From Blastococcus sp. MG754426 (GTDB taxonomy: Bacteria > Actinomycetota > Actinomycetes > Mycobacteriales > Geodermatophilaceae), in assembly GCF_021699055.1 (NCBI RefSeq), contig NZ_SSXC01000009.1, positions 1 to 64,000 on the forward strand: a stretch of DNA of 64,000 nucleotides, read 5' to 3'. Shown here piece by piece: positions 7,528-16,638 of this stretch. Below the pieces are notes generated by a model. That model ran no database searches and had not been told where the DNA came from. It saw only the letters and a list, made by a program, of their open reading frames with translations. Both the position numbers and the translations under genes were made by a program. How positions within the stretch are numbered: position 1 is the stretch's first letter; every line of letters begins with the position of its first letter.

Positions 7528-8637
7528 GTGGACCCAGCCCAGCCGCCGCGCGACGTCGACGTCGTGGTGATCGGTGCCGGGCAGGCCGGCCTCTCCACCG
7601 CCTGGGCGCTGGCCCGTCAGGGCTTCGAGCGGGGCACCGGGTTCGTCGTGCTCGACGGCGAGGAGGCGCCCGGCGGTGCCTGGCGGCACCGGTGGCCCTC
7701 GCTCACCCTGGGCAGCACCCACCGGGTGCACGACCTGCCGGGCCTGGCGTTCCGACCCGAGGACGACGCCGCACCCGCCCTGGAGACCGTGCCCGCCTAC
7801 TTCGCCGAGTACGAGCGGCGCTTCGCGCTGCCGGTGGTGCGGCCGGTGCGGGTGACCGCCGTCGAGCGGGCCGACGACGACCGGTTCGCCGTCGCGACCG
7901 ACCGGGGCACCTGGACCGCGCGCGCCGTCGTGAACGCCACCGGCACCTGGACCCGGCCGTTCGTCCCGCGCTACCCCGGGCAGGAGCTCTTCCGCGGGCG
8001 GCAGCTGCACACCGTGGACTACCGCTCCGCGGAGGAGTTCCGCGGGCAGCACGTCGTCGTCGGCGGCGGCGGCGCCTCGGCCACCCAGCTGCTGGCCGAG
8101 ATCTCCCGGGTGACCTCGACGACGTGGGTCACCCGCCGGCCACCGGTCTGGCGCGAGGGCCCGTTCGACGAGGCCGCCGGCCGCGCCGTCGTCGCCGAGG
8201 TGGAGCGGGCCGTCCGGGAGGGCCGCCGACCGGGCAGCGTCGTGGGGCTCACCGGCCTGCTCACCTCGGCGCCCTACGTGCGCGACGGGCTCGAGCGCGG
8301 CGTCCTCCGGCGGCTGCCGGTGTTCGACCGGATCACCCCCGACGGCGTGGCCTGGGATCGTCCGGCCACCCACGCACCCACGGCCGTCCGCGCCGACGTC
8401 ATCCTCTGGGCCACCGGGTTCCGCGCCGCGGTCGGCCACCTGGCCCCGCTGCGGCTGCGCACCCCCGGCGGGGGCTTCCGCGTCGAGGGCACGCAGGTCG
8501 CCGGCGAACCGCGCCTCCACCTGGTCGGCTACGGACCCTCGGCGAGCACGATCGGCGCCAACCGGGCCGGGCAGGCCGCCGCGCGCGCCCTGCGGCGGGA
8601 GCTGCACCCGGGGATGCCCCTGCCCCGCACGGCCTGA
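7528..8637 (+). CDS. FAD/NAD(P)-binding monooxygenase-like flavoprotein
   Basis: The protein (369 aa) has an N-terminal FAD-binding Rossmann motif (VVVIGAGQAGLS, residues about 10-21), a second nucleotide-binding motif VVVGGGGASATQ in the middle, and the ATG-type segment LWATGFR near the C-terminus, as in bacterial flavin-containing monooxygenases and CzcO-like oxidoreductases. It probably uses NADPH to reduce FAD for substrate oxygenation or reduction; the substrate is unknown. The only in-frame start before the FAD motif is GTG at 7528. It is divergent from the ATP-grasp-like gene across 127 nt, which may mean shared control. Confidence 0.85.
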   Translation: MDPAQPPRDVDVVVIGAGQAGLSTAWALARQGFERGTGFVVLDGEEAPGGAWRHRWPSLTLGSTHRVHDLPGLAFRPEDDAAPALETVPAYFAEYERRFALPVVRPVRVTAVERADDDRFAVATDRGTWTARAVVNATGTWTRPFVPRYPGQELFRGRQLHTVDYRSAEEFRGQHVVVGGGGASATQLLAEISRVTSTTWVTRRPPVWREGPFDEAAGRAVVAEVERAVREGRRPGSVVGLTGLLTSAPYVRDGLERGVLRRLPVFDRITPDGVAWDRPATHAPTAVRADVILWATGFRAAVGHLAPLRLRTPGGGFRVEGTQVAGEPRLHLVGYGPSASTIGANRAGQAAARALRRELHPGMPLPRTA

Positions 8638-8746
8638 GCGCCAGGAAGCTTTCAGGGTCCGATCAGGGCGCTCCCCGATGTGCCCGGCGCAGCGCGGCCG
8701 ACAGGCTGCTGGGCATGACTTCCCGACCGATCCCCGGAGGCCCGCG

Positions 8747-9673
8747 ATGATCGAGGCGCGGGGCCTGACCAAGAAGTACGGCGACCGCACGGCCGTCGAC
8801 GGCATCTCCTTCACCGTGCACCCGGGCCGGGTCACCGGCTTCCTCGGGCCCAACGGTGCCGGCAAGTCCACGACCATGCGCATGCTGCTGGGGCTGGACC
8901 GGCCCACCGCCGGCAGCATCACCGTGCACGGGCGCAGCTACGCCGACTTCCCCGCGCCGCTGCGGCAGGTCGGCGCGCTGCTGGAGGCCCGCGCCCTGCA
9001 CCCGGGGCGCTCGGCGCGCGACCACCTCCGCTGGATGGCGGCGAGCAACGGGCTGCCGGTGCGCCGCGTCGACGAGGTGCTCGACCTCGTCGGCCTGACC
9101 GACGTCGCCGGGCAGCGGGTGGGCCGTTTCTCCCTCGGCATGGGCCAGCGGCTGGGCATCGCCGTCGCCCTGCTGGGCGACCCGCCGGTCGTCGTGCTCG
9201 ACGAGCCGGTCAACGGGCTGGACCCCGAGGGCATCCGCTGGGTGCGCACGCTGACCCGGCAGCTGGCCGCCGAGGGTCGCACCGTCTTCCTCTCCAGCCA
9301 CCTGATGAGCGAGATGGCGCTCACCGCCGACCACCTCGTGGTCATCGGGCGGGGCCGGGTGCTGGCCGACTGCTCGATGCCCGACTTCATCGCCGAGCAC
9401 GCCGCCTCCTACGTGCGGGTGCGCAGCCCGCAGACGGCCCAGGTGGCCGACCTGCTGCGCCGCGACGGCCTGGAGGTCACCGCCGTCGACGACGAGCTGC
9501 GGGTGCAGGGCCGCGACGCCGCCGCCATCGGCGAGCTCGTCGGCCGGCAGGGGCACCTGCTGCACGAGCTCACCCTCGTCAGCTCCTCCCTCGAGGAGGC
9601 CTTCATGACCCTCACCGCCGCGAGCGTCGAGTACACCACCCGCGACCGGACCCCCGCAGGAGCCACCCGATGA
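8747..9673 (+). CDS. ABC transporter ATP-binding protein
   Basis: The 308-residue ATPase shows Walker A (GPNGAGKST, about residues 38-46), a slightly unusual signature (FSLGMGQRLGIA), Walker B with the catalytic Glu (VVVLDEPVNGLDP) and the switch His (SSHLMSE). It is of the ABC-2/DrrA type, powering the permease encoded next. The ATG at 8747 has GGAGG 7 nt upstream; the longer frame from 8678 is not needed. The stop overlaps the permease start by 4 nt (ATGA), so the two subunits are translationally coupled. Such pairs export drugs, lipids or other hydrophobic compounds, but the cargo is unknown. Confidence 0.95.
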   Translation: MIEARGLTKKYGDRTAVDGISFTVHPGRVTGFLGPNGAGKSTTMRMLLGLDRPTAGSITVHGRSYADFPAPLRQVGALLEARALHPGRSARDHLRWMAASNGLPVRRVDEVLDLVGLTDVAGQRVGRFSLGMGQRLGIAVALLGDPPVVVLDEPVNGLDPEGIRWVRTLTRQLAAEGRTVFLSSHLMSEMALTADHLVVIGRGRVLADCSMPDFIAEHAASYVRVRSPQTAQVADLLRRDGLEVTAVDDELRVQGRDAAAIGELVGRQGHLLHELTLVSSSLEEAFMTLTAASVEYTTRDRTPAGATR

Positions 9674-10512
9674 CCGGAACCCTCAGCACCCCGGCCCCCG
9701 ACACCGTCGCGCTGGACCCGGACCGGCACGTGCCCGGCGTCCGCGAGCCCGGCTTCGCGCAGACCCTCCGCGCCGAGTGGATCAAGTTCTGGTCGGTGCG
9801 CTCGACGCCGTGGTCGGTCGGCGCCCTGGTCACCCTGGGCGCGGGCCTGACCGTGCTCGTCTGCGCGGTCAGCGCCGCGGACCTGGCGGCGGGCACCACC
9901 GGCGAGGCCGCGGGCTCCTTCATCACCTGGGGCATGACGGTCGCGCAGATCACCGCCATCGTGCTCGGGGCGCTCGTGGTCACCAGCGAGTACGGCACCG
10001 GGATGATCCGGGCGACGCTGACCGCGACCCCGCACCGCGGGCGGGTGCTGGCGGCCAAGGCGCTGGTCCTCACCGGCACGCTGTTCGTCGCCGGCGCGGT
10101 CACCGCCGTCCTCGGCTACCTCGGCGGCAACTGGTTCCTCGAGCAGGAGGGCATCGGCCTGGCGCTCGGCGACGACGGCGTGCTGCGGTCGCTCGTCGGC
10201 AGCGGGCTGTACATGGCCGGCATCGGGTTGTTCGCCGCCGCCGTCGGGCTGCTCGTCCGGCACACCGCCGCGGCGCTGTCGATCGTGCTGGCCCTGCTGC
10301 TGGTGGTCGGCAACATGGTGATGCTGCTGCCGGGCGCCTGGGGCGAGTGGGCGACCAAGCTGATGCCGGGGAACGCGGGCTCCGTCGTCGCCACCCCGGT
10401 GTCGTTCAACCCGAACCTGCTCGGACCGTGGACCGGGTTCGCCGTGTTCTGCGCCGAGGTGGCCGCCGTCGTGCTCGCCGGCTACCTGGTGCTGCGCCGT
10501 CGCGACGCGTGA
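9670..10512 (+). CDS. ABC-2 type transporter permease
   Basis: A 280-residue membrane protein with a short soluble N-terminus containing the usual LRAEWIKFWSVRSTPW element, then about six membrane helices. The segment VVTSEYGTGMIRATLTATPHR is typical of ABC-2 permeases that pair with DrrA-like ATPases. It starts inside the stop of the ATPase gene and ends just before a strong hairpin, so the operon appears to consist of these two genes. Confidence 0.92.
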   Translation: MTGTLSTPAPDTVALDPDRHVPGVREPGFAQTLRAEWIKFWSVRSTPWSVGALVTLGAGLTVLVCAVSAADLAAGTTGEAAGSFITWGMTVAQITAIVLGALVVTSEYGTGMIRATLTATPHRGRVLAAKALVLTGTLFVAGAVTAVLGYLGGNWFLEQEGIGLALGDDGVLRSLVGSGLYMAGIGLFAAAVGLLVRHTAAALSIVLALLLVVGNMVMLLPGAWGEWATKLMPGNAGSVVATPVSFNPNLLGPWTGFAVFCAEVAAVVLAGYLVLRRRDA

Positions 10513-10526
10513 CCCAGGCGCCCCCG

Positions 10527-10557
10527 CTGTGCCCCGGCCCCCGCGGCCGGGGCACAG
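10527..10557 (+). terminator. Strong intrinsic hairpin after the ABC transporter operon
   Basis: A perfect 13-bp stem (CTGTGCCCCGGCC with GGCCGGGGCACAG) around the 5-nt loop CCCGC. It begins 14 nt after the permease stop codon; no T tract follows. Confidence 0.8.
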
Positions 10558-10564
10558 TGGTGCG

Positions 10565-10903
10565 GTGACCACGCCCGACCCGGCCGCCGAGGGCCGCCGC
10601 CGCGCCGACCAGCTCCTGACCGCCCTGACCGCGGGTGACGACGCCGCCGCCGAGCGGCTGCTCGCCGGCCTGGACGAGATCCGCGACCTGGTGTTCGTGG
10701 GCGCGGGGCTCACCGTGATCGCCCGCGCCGAGGGCCGGGCGCTGCCCACGGCGCAACGCGCGCAGGCCAGCACCCGCCAGCTCAAGCTCGGGGAGGTGCG
10801 CGACGCCAACCGCGACGACCCCGACGGGCTGCGCACCTGGCTGCGGCGCTCGGCCGAGGAGATCCTCTTCCTCCGCTCGCTGCACGCCGCCCGGCCGGGC
10901 TGA
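10565..10903 (+). CDS. Small conserved-looking hypothetical protein
   Basis: A 112-residue soluble, mostly helical protein with no motif I recognise. Its codon use and GC pattern match neighbouring real genes. The GTG at 10565 is the likely start, because translation from the in-frame ATG at 10529 would begin inside the terminator hairpin. It is convergent with the MFS gene and only 2 nt from its stop. Confidence 0.65.
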   Translation: MTTPDPAAEGRRRADQLLTALTAGDDAAAERLLAGLDEIRDLVFVGAGLTVIARAEGRALPTAQRAQASTRQLKLGEVRDANRDDPDGLRTWLRRSAEEILFLRSLHAARPG

Positions 10904-10905
10904 GC

Positions 10906-12063
10906 TCAGACGCGGGCGCGCGGGGCGCGGGCGGCCAGCCGCGCCAGCGGCAGCACCGCGGCCAGCGCCACGGCCGACACGACCAGCGTCCAGGGCAGGC
11001 CGGCGGCGCCGTAGGCGAACCCGAGCAGCAGCGCCCCGGCCGCCGTGCCCGCGTCGAAGGAGGCGTTCCACAGCGCGCTGGCCGCCGTCGTCCCCCGGTC
11101 GCCGGCCCGGGCGAAGGCGCGCAGCAGGGTCAGGTTCTGCACCCCGCCGAAGCCGGCGCCGAACAGCGCAGCCCCCAGCAGCACCCAGCCCGCGCCCCAC
11201 CACAGCCCCGCACCGGCCACCGCGAGCCCCACCCCGCCGACCAGCACCGAGAGCGGCAGCAGCCGCGCGGTGCCGAGGCGGTCGGCCAGCACGCCGGCGC
11301 GCCAGCGGGCCAGCGCGCCGGTCAGCCCCCACAGCAGCAGGGCGGCGGTGGCGAGCCGCCCGTCGGGGCGGTCGATGGGCAGGAAGGTCACGAACCCACC
11401 ACCGGCCGTCGTCACCACGAACAGCACGAGCGACGGCGCCAGCGCGGCGCGCACCGCGGCCCGGGCGTTGCCGGCCGGGGCCGGCTCCTCGCGGCCGCCG
11501 GCCGCCCGCAGCAGCGCGGGGAGGAACACCAGGCCCAGCACCGGTGAGGCCGCCAGCCAGGACAGCACCGCGACGTGCCCGCTCAGCACGAGGGCCACGC
11601 CCGCGGGGACGGCGGCCATGTTGGGCAGCGCGATCGCCAGCCCGTACAGGCCGATCGACTCCCCGCGCCGCTCCGGGGGCGCCACCCGCGCCGCCAGCAT
11701 CGCGCCGAGGACGGTGATGACCGCGAAGCCGGCGCCGCGGACGGCGGAGAGCCCCGAGATCCAGGCGAGACCGTCGTCGAGCACGTAGAAGGGGGACGGC
11801 AAGCCCAGCGCGAGCAGCCCCGCCACGAACACCGGGCCCGTGCCGTAGCGGGTGACGAACGCGGGCACCACCGACTGCACCGCGATGGTCGTGAGGAGGA
11901 AGACCGCGGTGACCACCCCGGCCGTGCTCTCCGCCGCACCCCCGGCCACCGCGTACGCCGGCAGCGAGGCCAGGGTGAGGAAGTAGCTGGCGAACCCGAG
12001 GGCCGTGACGCCCACCAGCGACTGCACCCCGCGCGACCGCCACAGGCGGGCCTGCACCTCCAC
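10906..12063 (-). CDS. MFS transporter (efflux-type)
   Basis: About 12 hydrophobic segments over 385 residues, with MFS signatures (RWRAGVLADRLGTARLLPLS in the second half and PERRGESIGLYG in the first). The frame is open up to 12264, but the part before about residue 68 is Arg/Pro-rich and overlaps the divergent DUF488 gene; GTG at 12063 (or 12057) behind GGGGGAG starts just before the first membrane helix. Substrate unknown. Confidence 0.82.
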   Translation of the reverse strand: MEVQARLWRSRGVQSLVGVTALGFASYFLTLASLPAYAVAGGAAESTAGVVTAVFLLTTIAVQSVVPAFVTRYGTGPVFVAGLLALGLPSPFYVLDDGLAWISGLSAVRGAGFAVITVLGAMLAARVAPPERRGESIGLYGLAIALPNMAAVPAGVALVLSGHVAVLSWLAASPVLGLVFLPALLRAAGGREEPAPAGNARAAVRAALAPSLVLFVVTTAGGGFVTFLPIDRPDGRLATAALLLWGLTGALARWRAGVLADRLGTARLLPLSVLVGGVGLAVAGAGLWWGAGWVLLGAALFGAGFGGVQNLTLLRAFARAGDRGTTAASALWNASFDAGTAAGALLLGFAYGAAGLPWTLVVSAVALAAVLPLARLAARAPRARV

Positions 12064-12145
12064 CGCTCCCCCGCTCCGTCGTCCGTCCGCTGCCCGCAGC
12101 ATCTCCCGGCGGGCGGGGGCGTCCGCACCCGGGTAGGCACGAGGC

Positions 12146-12691
12146 GTGGGTGTGCTGACCGTGGGCCACGGGTCCGACGACCGGCACGCCCTCGGCGCCC
12201 GGCTCACCCGGGCCGGGGTGGACCTGCTGGTGGACGTGCGGCGGTTCCCCGGCAGCCGCGCCAACCCCGACGTGCGGCGGGAGGCGCTCGCCGCGTGGCT
12301 GCCCGAGGCCGGGATCGGCTACCGCTGGGAGGAGCGACTCGGTGGCCGCCGGCGGCTGCCCGCGGGCGAGCCGGTCGCCGATGGGTGGTGGACCGTCGCC
12401 CAGTTCGCCGCGTACGCCGCGCACACCCGGACGGCGGAGTTCACCGGAGCCCTCGACGAGGTGCTGGCCGGGGCGGCGGAGGGCACCGTGGCGGTGCTGT
12501 GCAGCGAGTACGTGTGGTGGCGCTGCCACCGGCGGCTGATCGCCGACGTCGCCGTCCTGGGGCGGGGGGTGCCCGTCGGGCACCTCATGCCCGACGGCCG
12601 GGTGACCCCGCACCGCCCGGCCGACGGCGCGACCCTCGGCGAGGACGGCCTCGTCCACTGGCCCGCCGCCCATGTCGATCAGGTCACCTGA
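12146..12691 (+). CDS. DUF488 family protein
   Basis: The 181-residue protein has the DUF488 layout: an N-terminal strand TVGHGSDD, a conserved LLVDVRRFPGSRANP, and a Cys-containing CSEYVWWRCHRRLIAD segment near residue 125, which corresponds to the family C-x-E-x(n)-C-H-R motif. The biochemical role of DUF488 is unsettled. The stop codon (12689-12691) lies within the first copy of the GATCAGGTCACCTGATC palindrome, so the gene's end is defined by that repeat. Confidence 0.88.
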   Translation: MGVLTVGHGSDDRHALGARLTRAGVDLLVDVRRFPGSRANPDVRREALAAWLPEAGIGYRWEERLGGRRRLPAGEPVADGWWTVAQFAAYAAHTRTAEFTGALDEVLAGAAEGTVAVLCSEYVWWRCHRRLIADVAVLGRGVPVGHLMPDGRVTPHRPADGATLGEDGLVHWPAAHVDQVT

Positions 12692-12752
12692 TCCTTCCGG
12701 GTCCTGGCTCATGGTCGACCGTGCGCCAGGACCCCGTGAGGTGAGCCAGGAC
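12677..12752. repeat. Bipartite palindromic element, copy 1 (palindrome then hairpin)
   Basis: The 17-bp perfect palindrome GATCAGGTCACCTGATC (12677-12693) is followed after exactly 7 nt by inverted repeats: GTCCTGGCTCA at 12701-12711 with TGAGCCAGGAC at 12742-12752, and an alternative inner arm GCCAGGAC at 12725-12732. It overlaps the end of the DUF488 gene and precedes the AbiEi/DUF559-like gene. Copies 2 (13846-13902) and 3 (47306-47362) have the same parts in mirror order. Confidence 0.85.
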
Positions 12753-12817
12753 GACGGCTGTCCACAGATCCGCGCCATCCGGGCCGGCGACCGCCCCGTC
12801 ATCGCGAGACTCGACCC

Positions 12818-13819
12818 GTGCACCCGCTGCTGCGATCACGCGCCGACCGACGACTCGGCGTCTTCACCAGCCAGGAAGCGCTGGCTGCCGGCTACTCGGT
12901 CGACGACGTCCGGACGGCGCTGCGGACCGGCCGGTGGACGCGGCTGCGCAAGGGCGTCTACACCGAGTCCGCGCAACTGGCCGCAGCGAGCGAGGTCGAC
13001 CGCCACCTGATGGCCGGCATGGCCGTTCTGCTGTGCTTGGGCGCCGGTCCGGTGCTCAGCCACGCATCCGCCGCCCGTCGCCACGACCTGCTGCTTCCGA
13101 GGTCCGCGGGCGACGACGTCCGCGTGACCGCGGTCGACCAGTGGCGCACCGGCCGCGGCTACCGGGTCGCCCGCGCCAAGCTGCCCGGCACCGACGTCGA
13201 GCCCTGGATCGCAGGATTCGCCACCACGACGGTGTCCCGCACCCTCGTCGACTGCGCCCGGGAGTGGTCGCTGCTCGACGCGGTCATCGCCCTCGACGCC
13301 GCACTGCAGCGGCGGCGGGTGTGCCGCTCGGACCTGGAGCTCGCCGTGCACGCCGCCCGGCACCGCACGGGAGCCTCTCGCGCGGCACGCGCCGTCGGCC
13401 TCAGCGACGGTCGGGCCGAGTCGCCACTGGAGACGGAGGGGCGGCTGGCACTGCTGGCCGCGGGCCTGCCGCGCCCCGAGCTGCAGGTCGACCTGCACGA
13501 CTCGCGGGGATTCGTGGGCCGCCTCGATGCCTGGTACGAGGAGGCGGCCGTGGCGCTCGAGTTCGACGGGCAGGTGAAGTACAGCGACCCCTACGGGGAC
13601 CGTTCCCCCCATCAGGTGCTGTGGGAGGAGAAGCGCCGCGAGGACAGCGTCCGCCGTCTCGACGTCCGGGTGCTGCGCATCGCCAAGGCCGACCTCGGCG
13701 GCGCCTGGCCGAGGACCGTCGCCGACCTCACCCGGTTGCTCGCGATCCCGTACACGGGCCCACGCCGGTTCACCGTCGTCCGGCGTCCGGAGCCGGGGGC
13801 AGGGCTCGACGTCGCCTGA
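12818..13819 (+). CDS. AbiEi-type N-terminal domain plus DUF559/Vsr-like nuclease-fold protein
   Basis: The 333-residue protein begins with a winged-helix-like segment (LGVFTSQEALAAGYSVDDVRTALRTG and WTRLRKGVY, residues about 13-48) as in AbiEi type IV antitoxins. Its C-terminus has the PD-(D/E)xK-like pattern FVGRLDAWYEEAAVALEFDG ... EKRREDSVRRLDVRVLRI, as in DUF559 and Vsr proteins. No AbiEii-type toxin is adjacent, so a classical toxin-antitoxin pair is not supported. Proteins of this composition are common and often numerous in high-GC actinobacteria; role unknown. The gene is framed on both sides by the same palindrome-hairpin elements in mirror orientation, which suggests it may have arrived or moves as a cassette. 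GTG start at 12818. Confidence 0.8.
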   Translation: MHPLLRSRADRRLGVFTSQEALAAGYSVDDVRTALRTGRWTRLRKGVYTESAQLAAASEVDRHLMAGMAVLLCLGAGPVLSHASAARRHDLLLPRSAGDDVRVTAVDQWRTGRGYRVARAKLPGTDVEPWIAGFATTTVSRTLVDCAREWSLLDAVIALDAALQRRRVCRSDLELAVHAARHRTGASRAARAVGLSDGRAESPLETEGRLALLAAGLPRPELQVDLHDSRGFVGRLDAWYEEAAVALEFDGQVKYSDPYGDRSPHQVLWEEKRREDSVRRLDVRVLRIAKADLGGAWPRTVADLTRLLAIPYTGPRRFTVVRRPEPGAGLDVA

Positions 13820-13845
13820 ACACGGCGTCCTGGCTCAGCTCCCGT

Positions 13846-13902
13846 GGTCCTGGCTCACGACCGGCCGTGAGCCAGGACCACGAACGATCAGGTCACCTGA
13901 TC
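13846..13902. repeat. Bipartite palindromic element, copy 2 (hairpin then palindrome)
   Basis: A perfect 14-bp hairpin (GGTCCTGGCTCACG 13846-13859, 6-nt loop, CGTGAGCCAGGACC 13866-13879) is followed by GATCAGGTCACCTGATC at 13886-13902; the GGAC end and the palindrome are 7 nt apart. An extra GTCCTGGCTCA copy lies at 13827-13837. It sits between the 3' ends of two convergent genes and could also terminate both. Confidence 0.88.
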
Positions 13903-13924
13903 ATCGAGGGCCCCGGGAGCCGCC

Positions 13925-15550
13925 TCAGCCCATGTGGGGGTAGCGGTGGTCGGTCGGCGGCGCGAACGTCTCCTTGATCGACCGCGTCGAGGTCCACCGC
14001 ATCAGGTTCTGCTTCGCGCCGGCCTTGTCGTTCGTGCCCGAGGCCCGCCCCCCGCCGAAGGGCTGCTGCCCCACGACGGCCCCGGTCGGCTTGTCGTTGA
14101 CGTAGAAGTTGCCCGCCGCGTGCCGCAGGAACCTCTGCGCGTGCGCGATCGCGGCCCGGTCCTGCGCGATCACCGCACCGGTGAGGGCGTAGGGCGCCAC
14201 CGACTCCATCTGGGTCAGCACCGCGTCGTAGTCGGCGTCGTCGTAGACGTGCACCGCGAGCACCGGGCCGAAGTACTCGGTGGTGAAGACCTCGTGCCCG
14301 GGGTCGGTGCCCTCGATGATCGTCGGCCGGACGAAGAAGCCCTCGGAGTCGTCCTTCTGCCCGCCGGCCACGATCGAGAGCGCCGGGTCGTCGTCCACCC
14401 GGTCGAGGACGCCGGAGAGCTTCGAGAACGACTTCCGGTCGATGACCGCGCCCATGAAGTTCGAGAAGTCGGTGACGTCACCCACCGGCAGCGACTCGGT
14501 CACCGCCACCAGGTCGTCGCGCAGCCGCCCCCACACCGACCGCGGCACGTACGCGCGGGAGGCCGCCGAGCACTTCTGCCCCTGGTACTCGAACGCGCCG
14601 CGGACCAGCGCCGTCCGGAGCACGTCGACGTCGGCCGACGGGTGGGCGACGACGAAGTCCTTGCCGCCGGTCTCCCCGACGATCCGCGGGTAGCCGCGGT
14701 AGGAGGCGATGTTCTCGCCCACGGTGCGCCACAGGTGCTGGAACACCGGCGTGGACCCGGTGAAGTGGATGCCGGCGAGGTCGCGGTCGGCGAGGGCGAC
14801 GTCGGAGACGGCGACCCCGTCACCCGGCAGCATGTTGATCACGCCGGGCGGCAGGCCCGCCGCCTCCAGCAGCCGCATGAGGAAGTGCGCGGCGAACTGC
14901 TGCGTGGGCGCCGGCTTCCACACCACGGTGTTGCCCATGAGCGCCGGCGCGGTCGGCAGGTTGCCGGCGATCGCGGTGAAGTTGAACGGCGTGATCGCGT
15001 AGACGAAGCCCTCGAGCGGGCGGTGGTCGGTGCGGTTCCAGGCGCCGGGCGAGGACTCCGGCTGCTCGGCCAGGACCTGCCGCGCGAAGTGCACGTTCCA
15101 GCGCCAGAAGTCGATCAGCTCGCAGGCGCTGTCGATCTCGGCCTGCTGCGCCGTCTTGCTCTGGCCGAGCATCGTGGCGGCGTTGAGCGTCTGCCGCCAC
15201 GGCCCGGCCAGCAGGTCGGCGGCCTTGAGGAAGACCGCGGCGCGGTCGTCGAAGGAGAGCTCCTGCCACGCCGGGGCGGCCTCCTTCGCGCAGCGGACGG
15301 CGTCCTGCGCGTCGGCGTGCGTGCTGTGCGCGGAGGTACCCAGGACGGCGGCGTGCCGGTGCGGCTGGACGACGTCGAACCGCTCGCCGGCGGACATCCG
15401 CTGCCGGTCGCCGATCGTGGCGGTGAGCTCCACCGGCGCGGCGGCCAGCTCGACGAGCCGCCGCTGCAGCTCGTCGCGCTCGGGGGTGCCCGGCGCGTAG
15501 GTGAGCACCGGCTCGTTGCGCGGGGACGGGACACGGGTGACGGCGTCCAT
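13925..15550 (-). CDS. pruA: L-glutamate gamma-semialdehyde (delta-1-pyrroline-5-carboxylate) dehydrogenase
   Basis: The 541-residue protein is a full-length aldehyde dehydrogenase of the P5C dehydrogenase group. Visible signatures are TPFNFTAIAGNLPTAPALMG (NAD-binding region), HFTGSTPVFQ, the catalytic Glu in VGETGGKDFV and the catalytic Cys in EYQGQKCSAASR (about residue 327), and PFGGGRASGTNDKAG near the C-terminus. It oxidises glutamate semialdehyde to glutamate with NAD+, the second step of proline catabolism. ATG at 15550 has AGAGG 7 nt upstream. It lies 17 nt downstream of the proline dehydrogenase gene, forming a putB-pruA operon; separate enzymes replace the fused PutA of Gram-negatives. 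Confidence 0.96.
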   Translation of the reverse strand: MDAVTRVPSPRNEPVLTYAPGTPERDELQRRLVELAAAPVELTATIGDRQRMSAGERFDVVQPHRHAAVLGTSAHSTHADAQDAVRCAKEAAPAWQELSFDDRAAVFLKAADLLAGPWRQTLNAATMLGQSKTAQQAEIDSACELIDFWRWNVHFARQVLAEQPESSPGAWNRTDHRPLEGFVYAITPFNFTAIAGNLPTAPALMGNTVVWKPAPTQQFAAHFLMRLLEAAGLPPGVINMLPGDGVAVSDVALADRDLAGIHFTGSTPVFQHLWRTVGENIASYRGYPRIVGETGGKDFVVAHPSADVDVLRTALVRGAFEYQGQKCSAASRAYVPRSVWGRLRDDLVAVTESLPVGDVTDFSNFMGAVIDRKSFSKLSGVLDRVDDDPALSIVAGGQKDDSEGFFVRPTIIEGTDPGHEVFTTEYFGPVLAVHVYDDADYDAVLTQMESVAPYALTGAVIAQDRAAIAHAQRFLRHAAGNFYVNDKPTGAVVGQQPFGGGRASGTNDKAGAKQNLMRWTSTRSIKETFAPPTDHRYPHMG

Positions 15551-15567
15551 GAGAAGACCTCTCGGGT

Positions 15568-16500
<933 letters not shown>

Positions 16501-16597
16501 GGGTCCTCCTCGGGGCCGGCACCACGTGCCCCTCGAACGCTAGGCACCCGCCACCCCTCCGGGCCAGGGACAGATGTCGGGATTCCGCCCGTCTGCT

Positions 16598-16615
16598 CTC
16601 ATACAGCTGTACGAG
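16598..16615. promoter_or_regulatory. Palindromic operator candidate between putB and the PucR-type regulator
   Basis: CTCATACAGCTGTACGAG is an 18-bp inverted repeat with a single mismatch (half-sites CTCATACAG and CTCGTACAG). It lies 24 nt before the regulator's GTG and 97 nt before putB's start, in the only 138-nt intergenic gap of the put locus. This is where an autoregulating, proline-responsive activator would be expected to bind. The link to the regulator is inferred. Confidence 0.6.
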
Positions 16616-16638
16616 ATCCGGGGTGGGGAGGGACGGCG

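Noticed and set aside
12818-13819. A type IV toxin-antitoxin pair
   Set aside because: Only an AbiEi-like N-terminal segment is seen; there is no adjacent AbiEii nucleotidyltransferase toxin.
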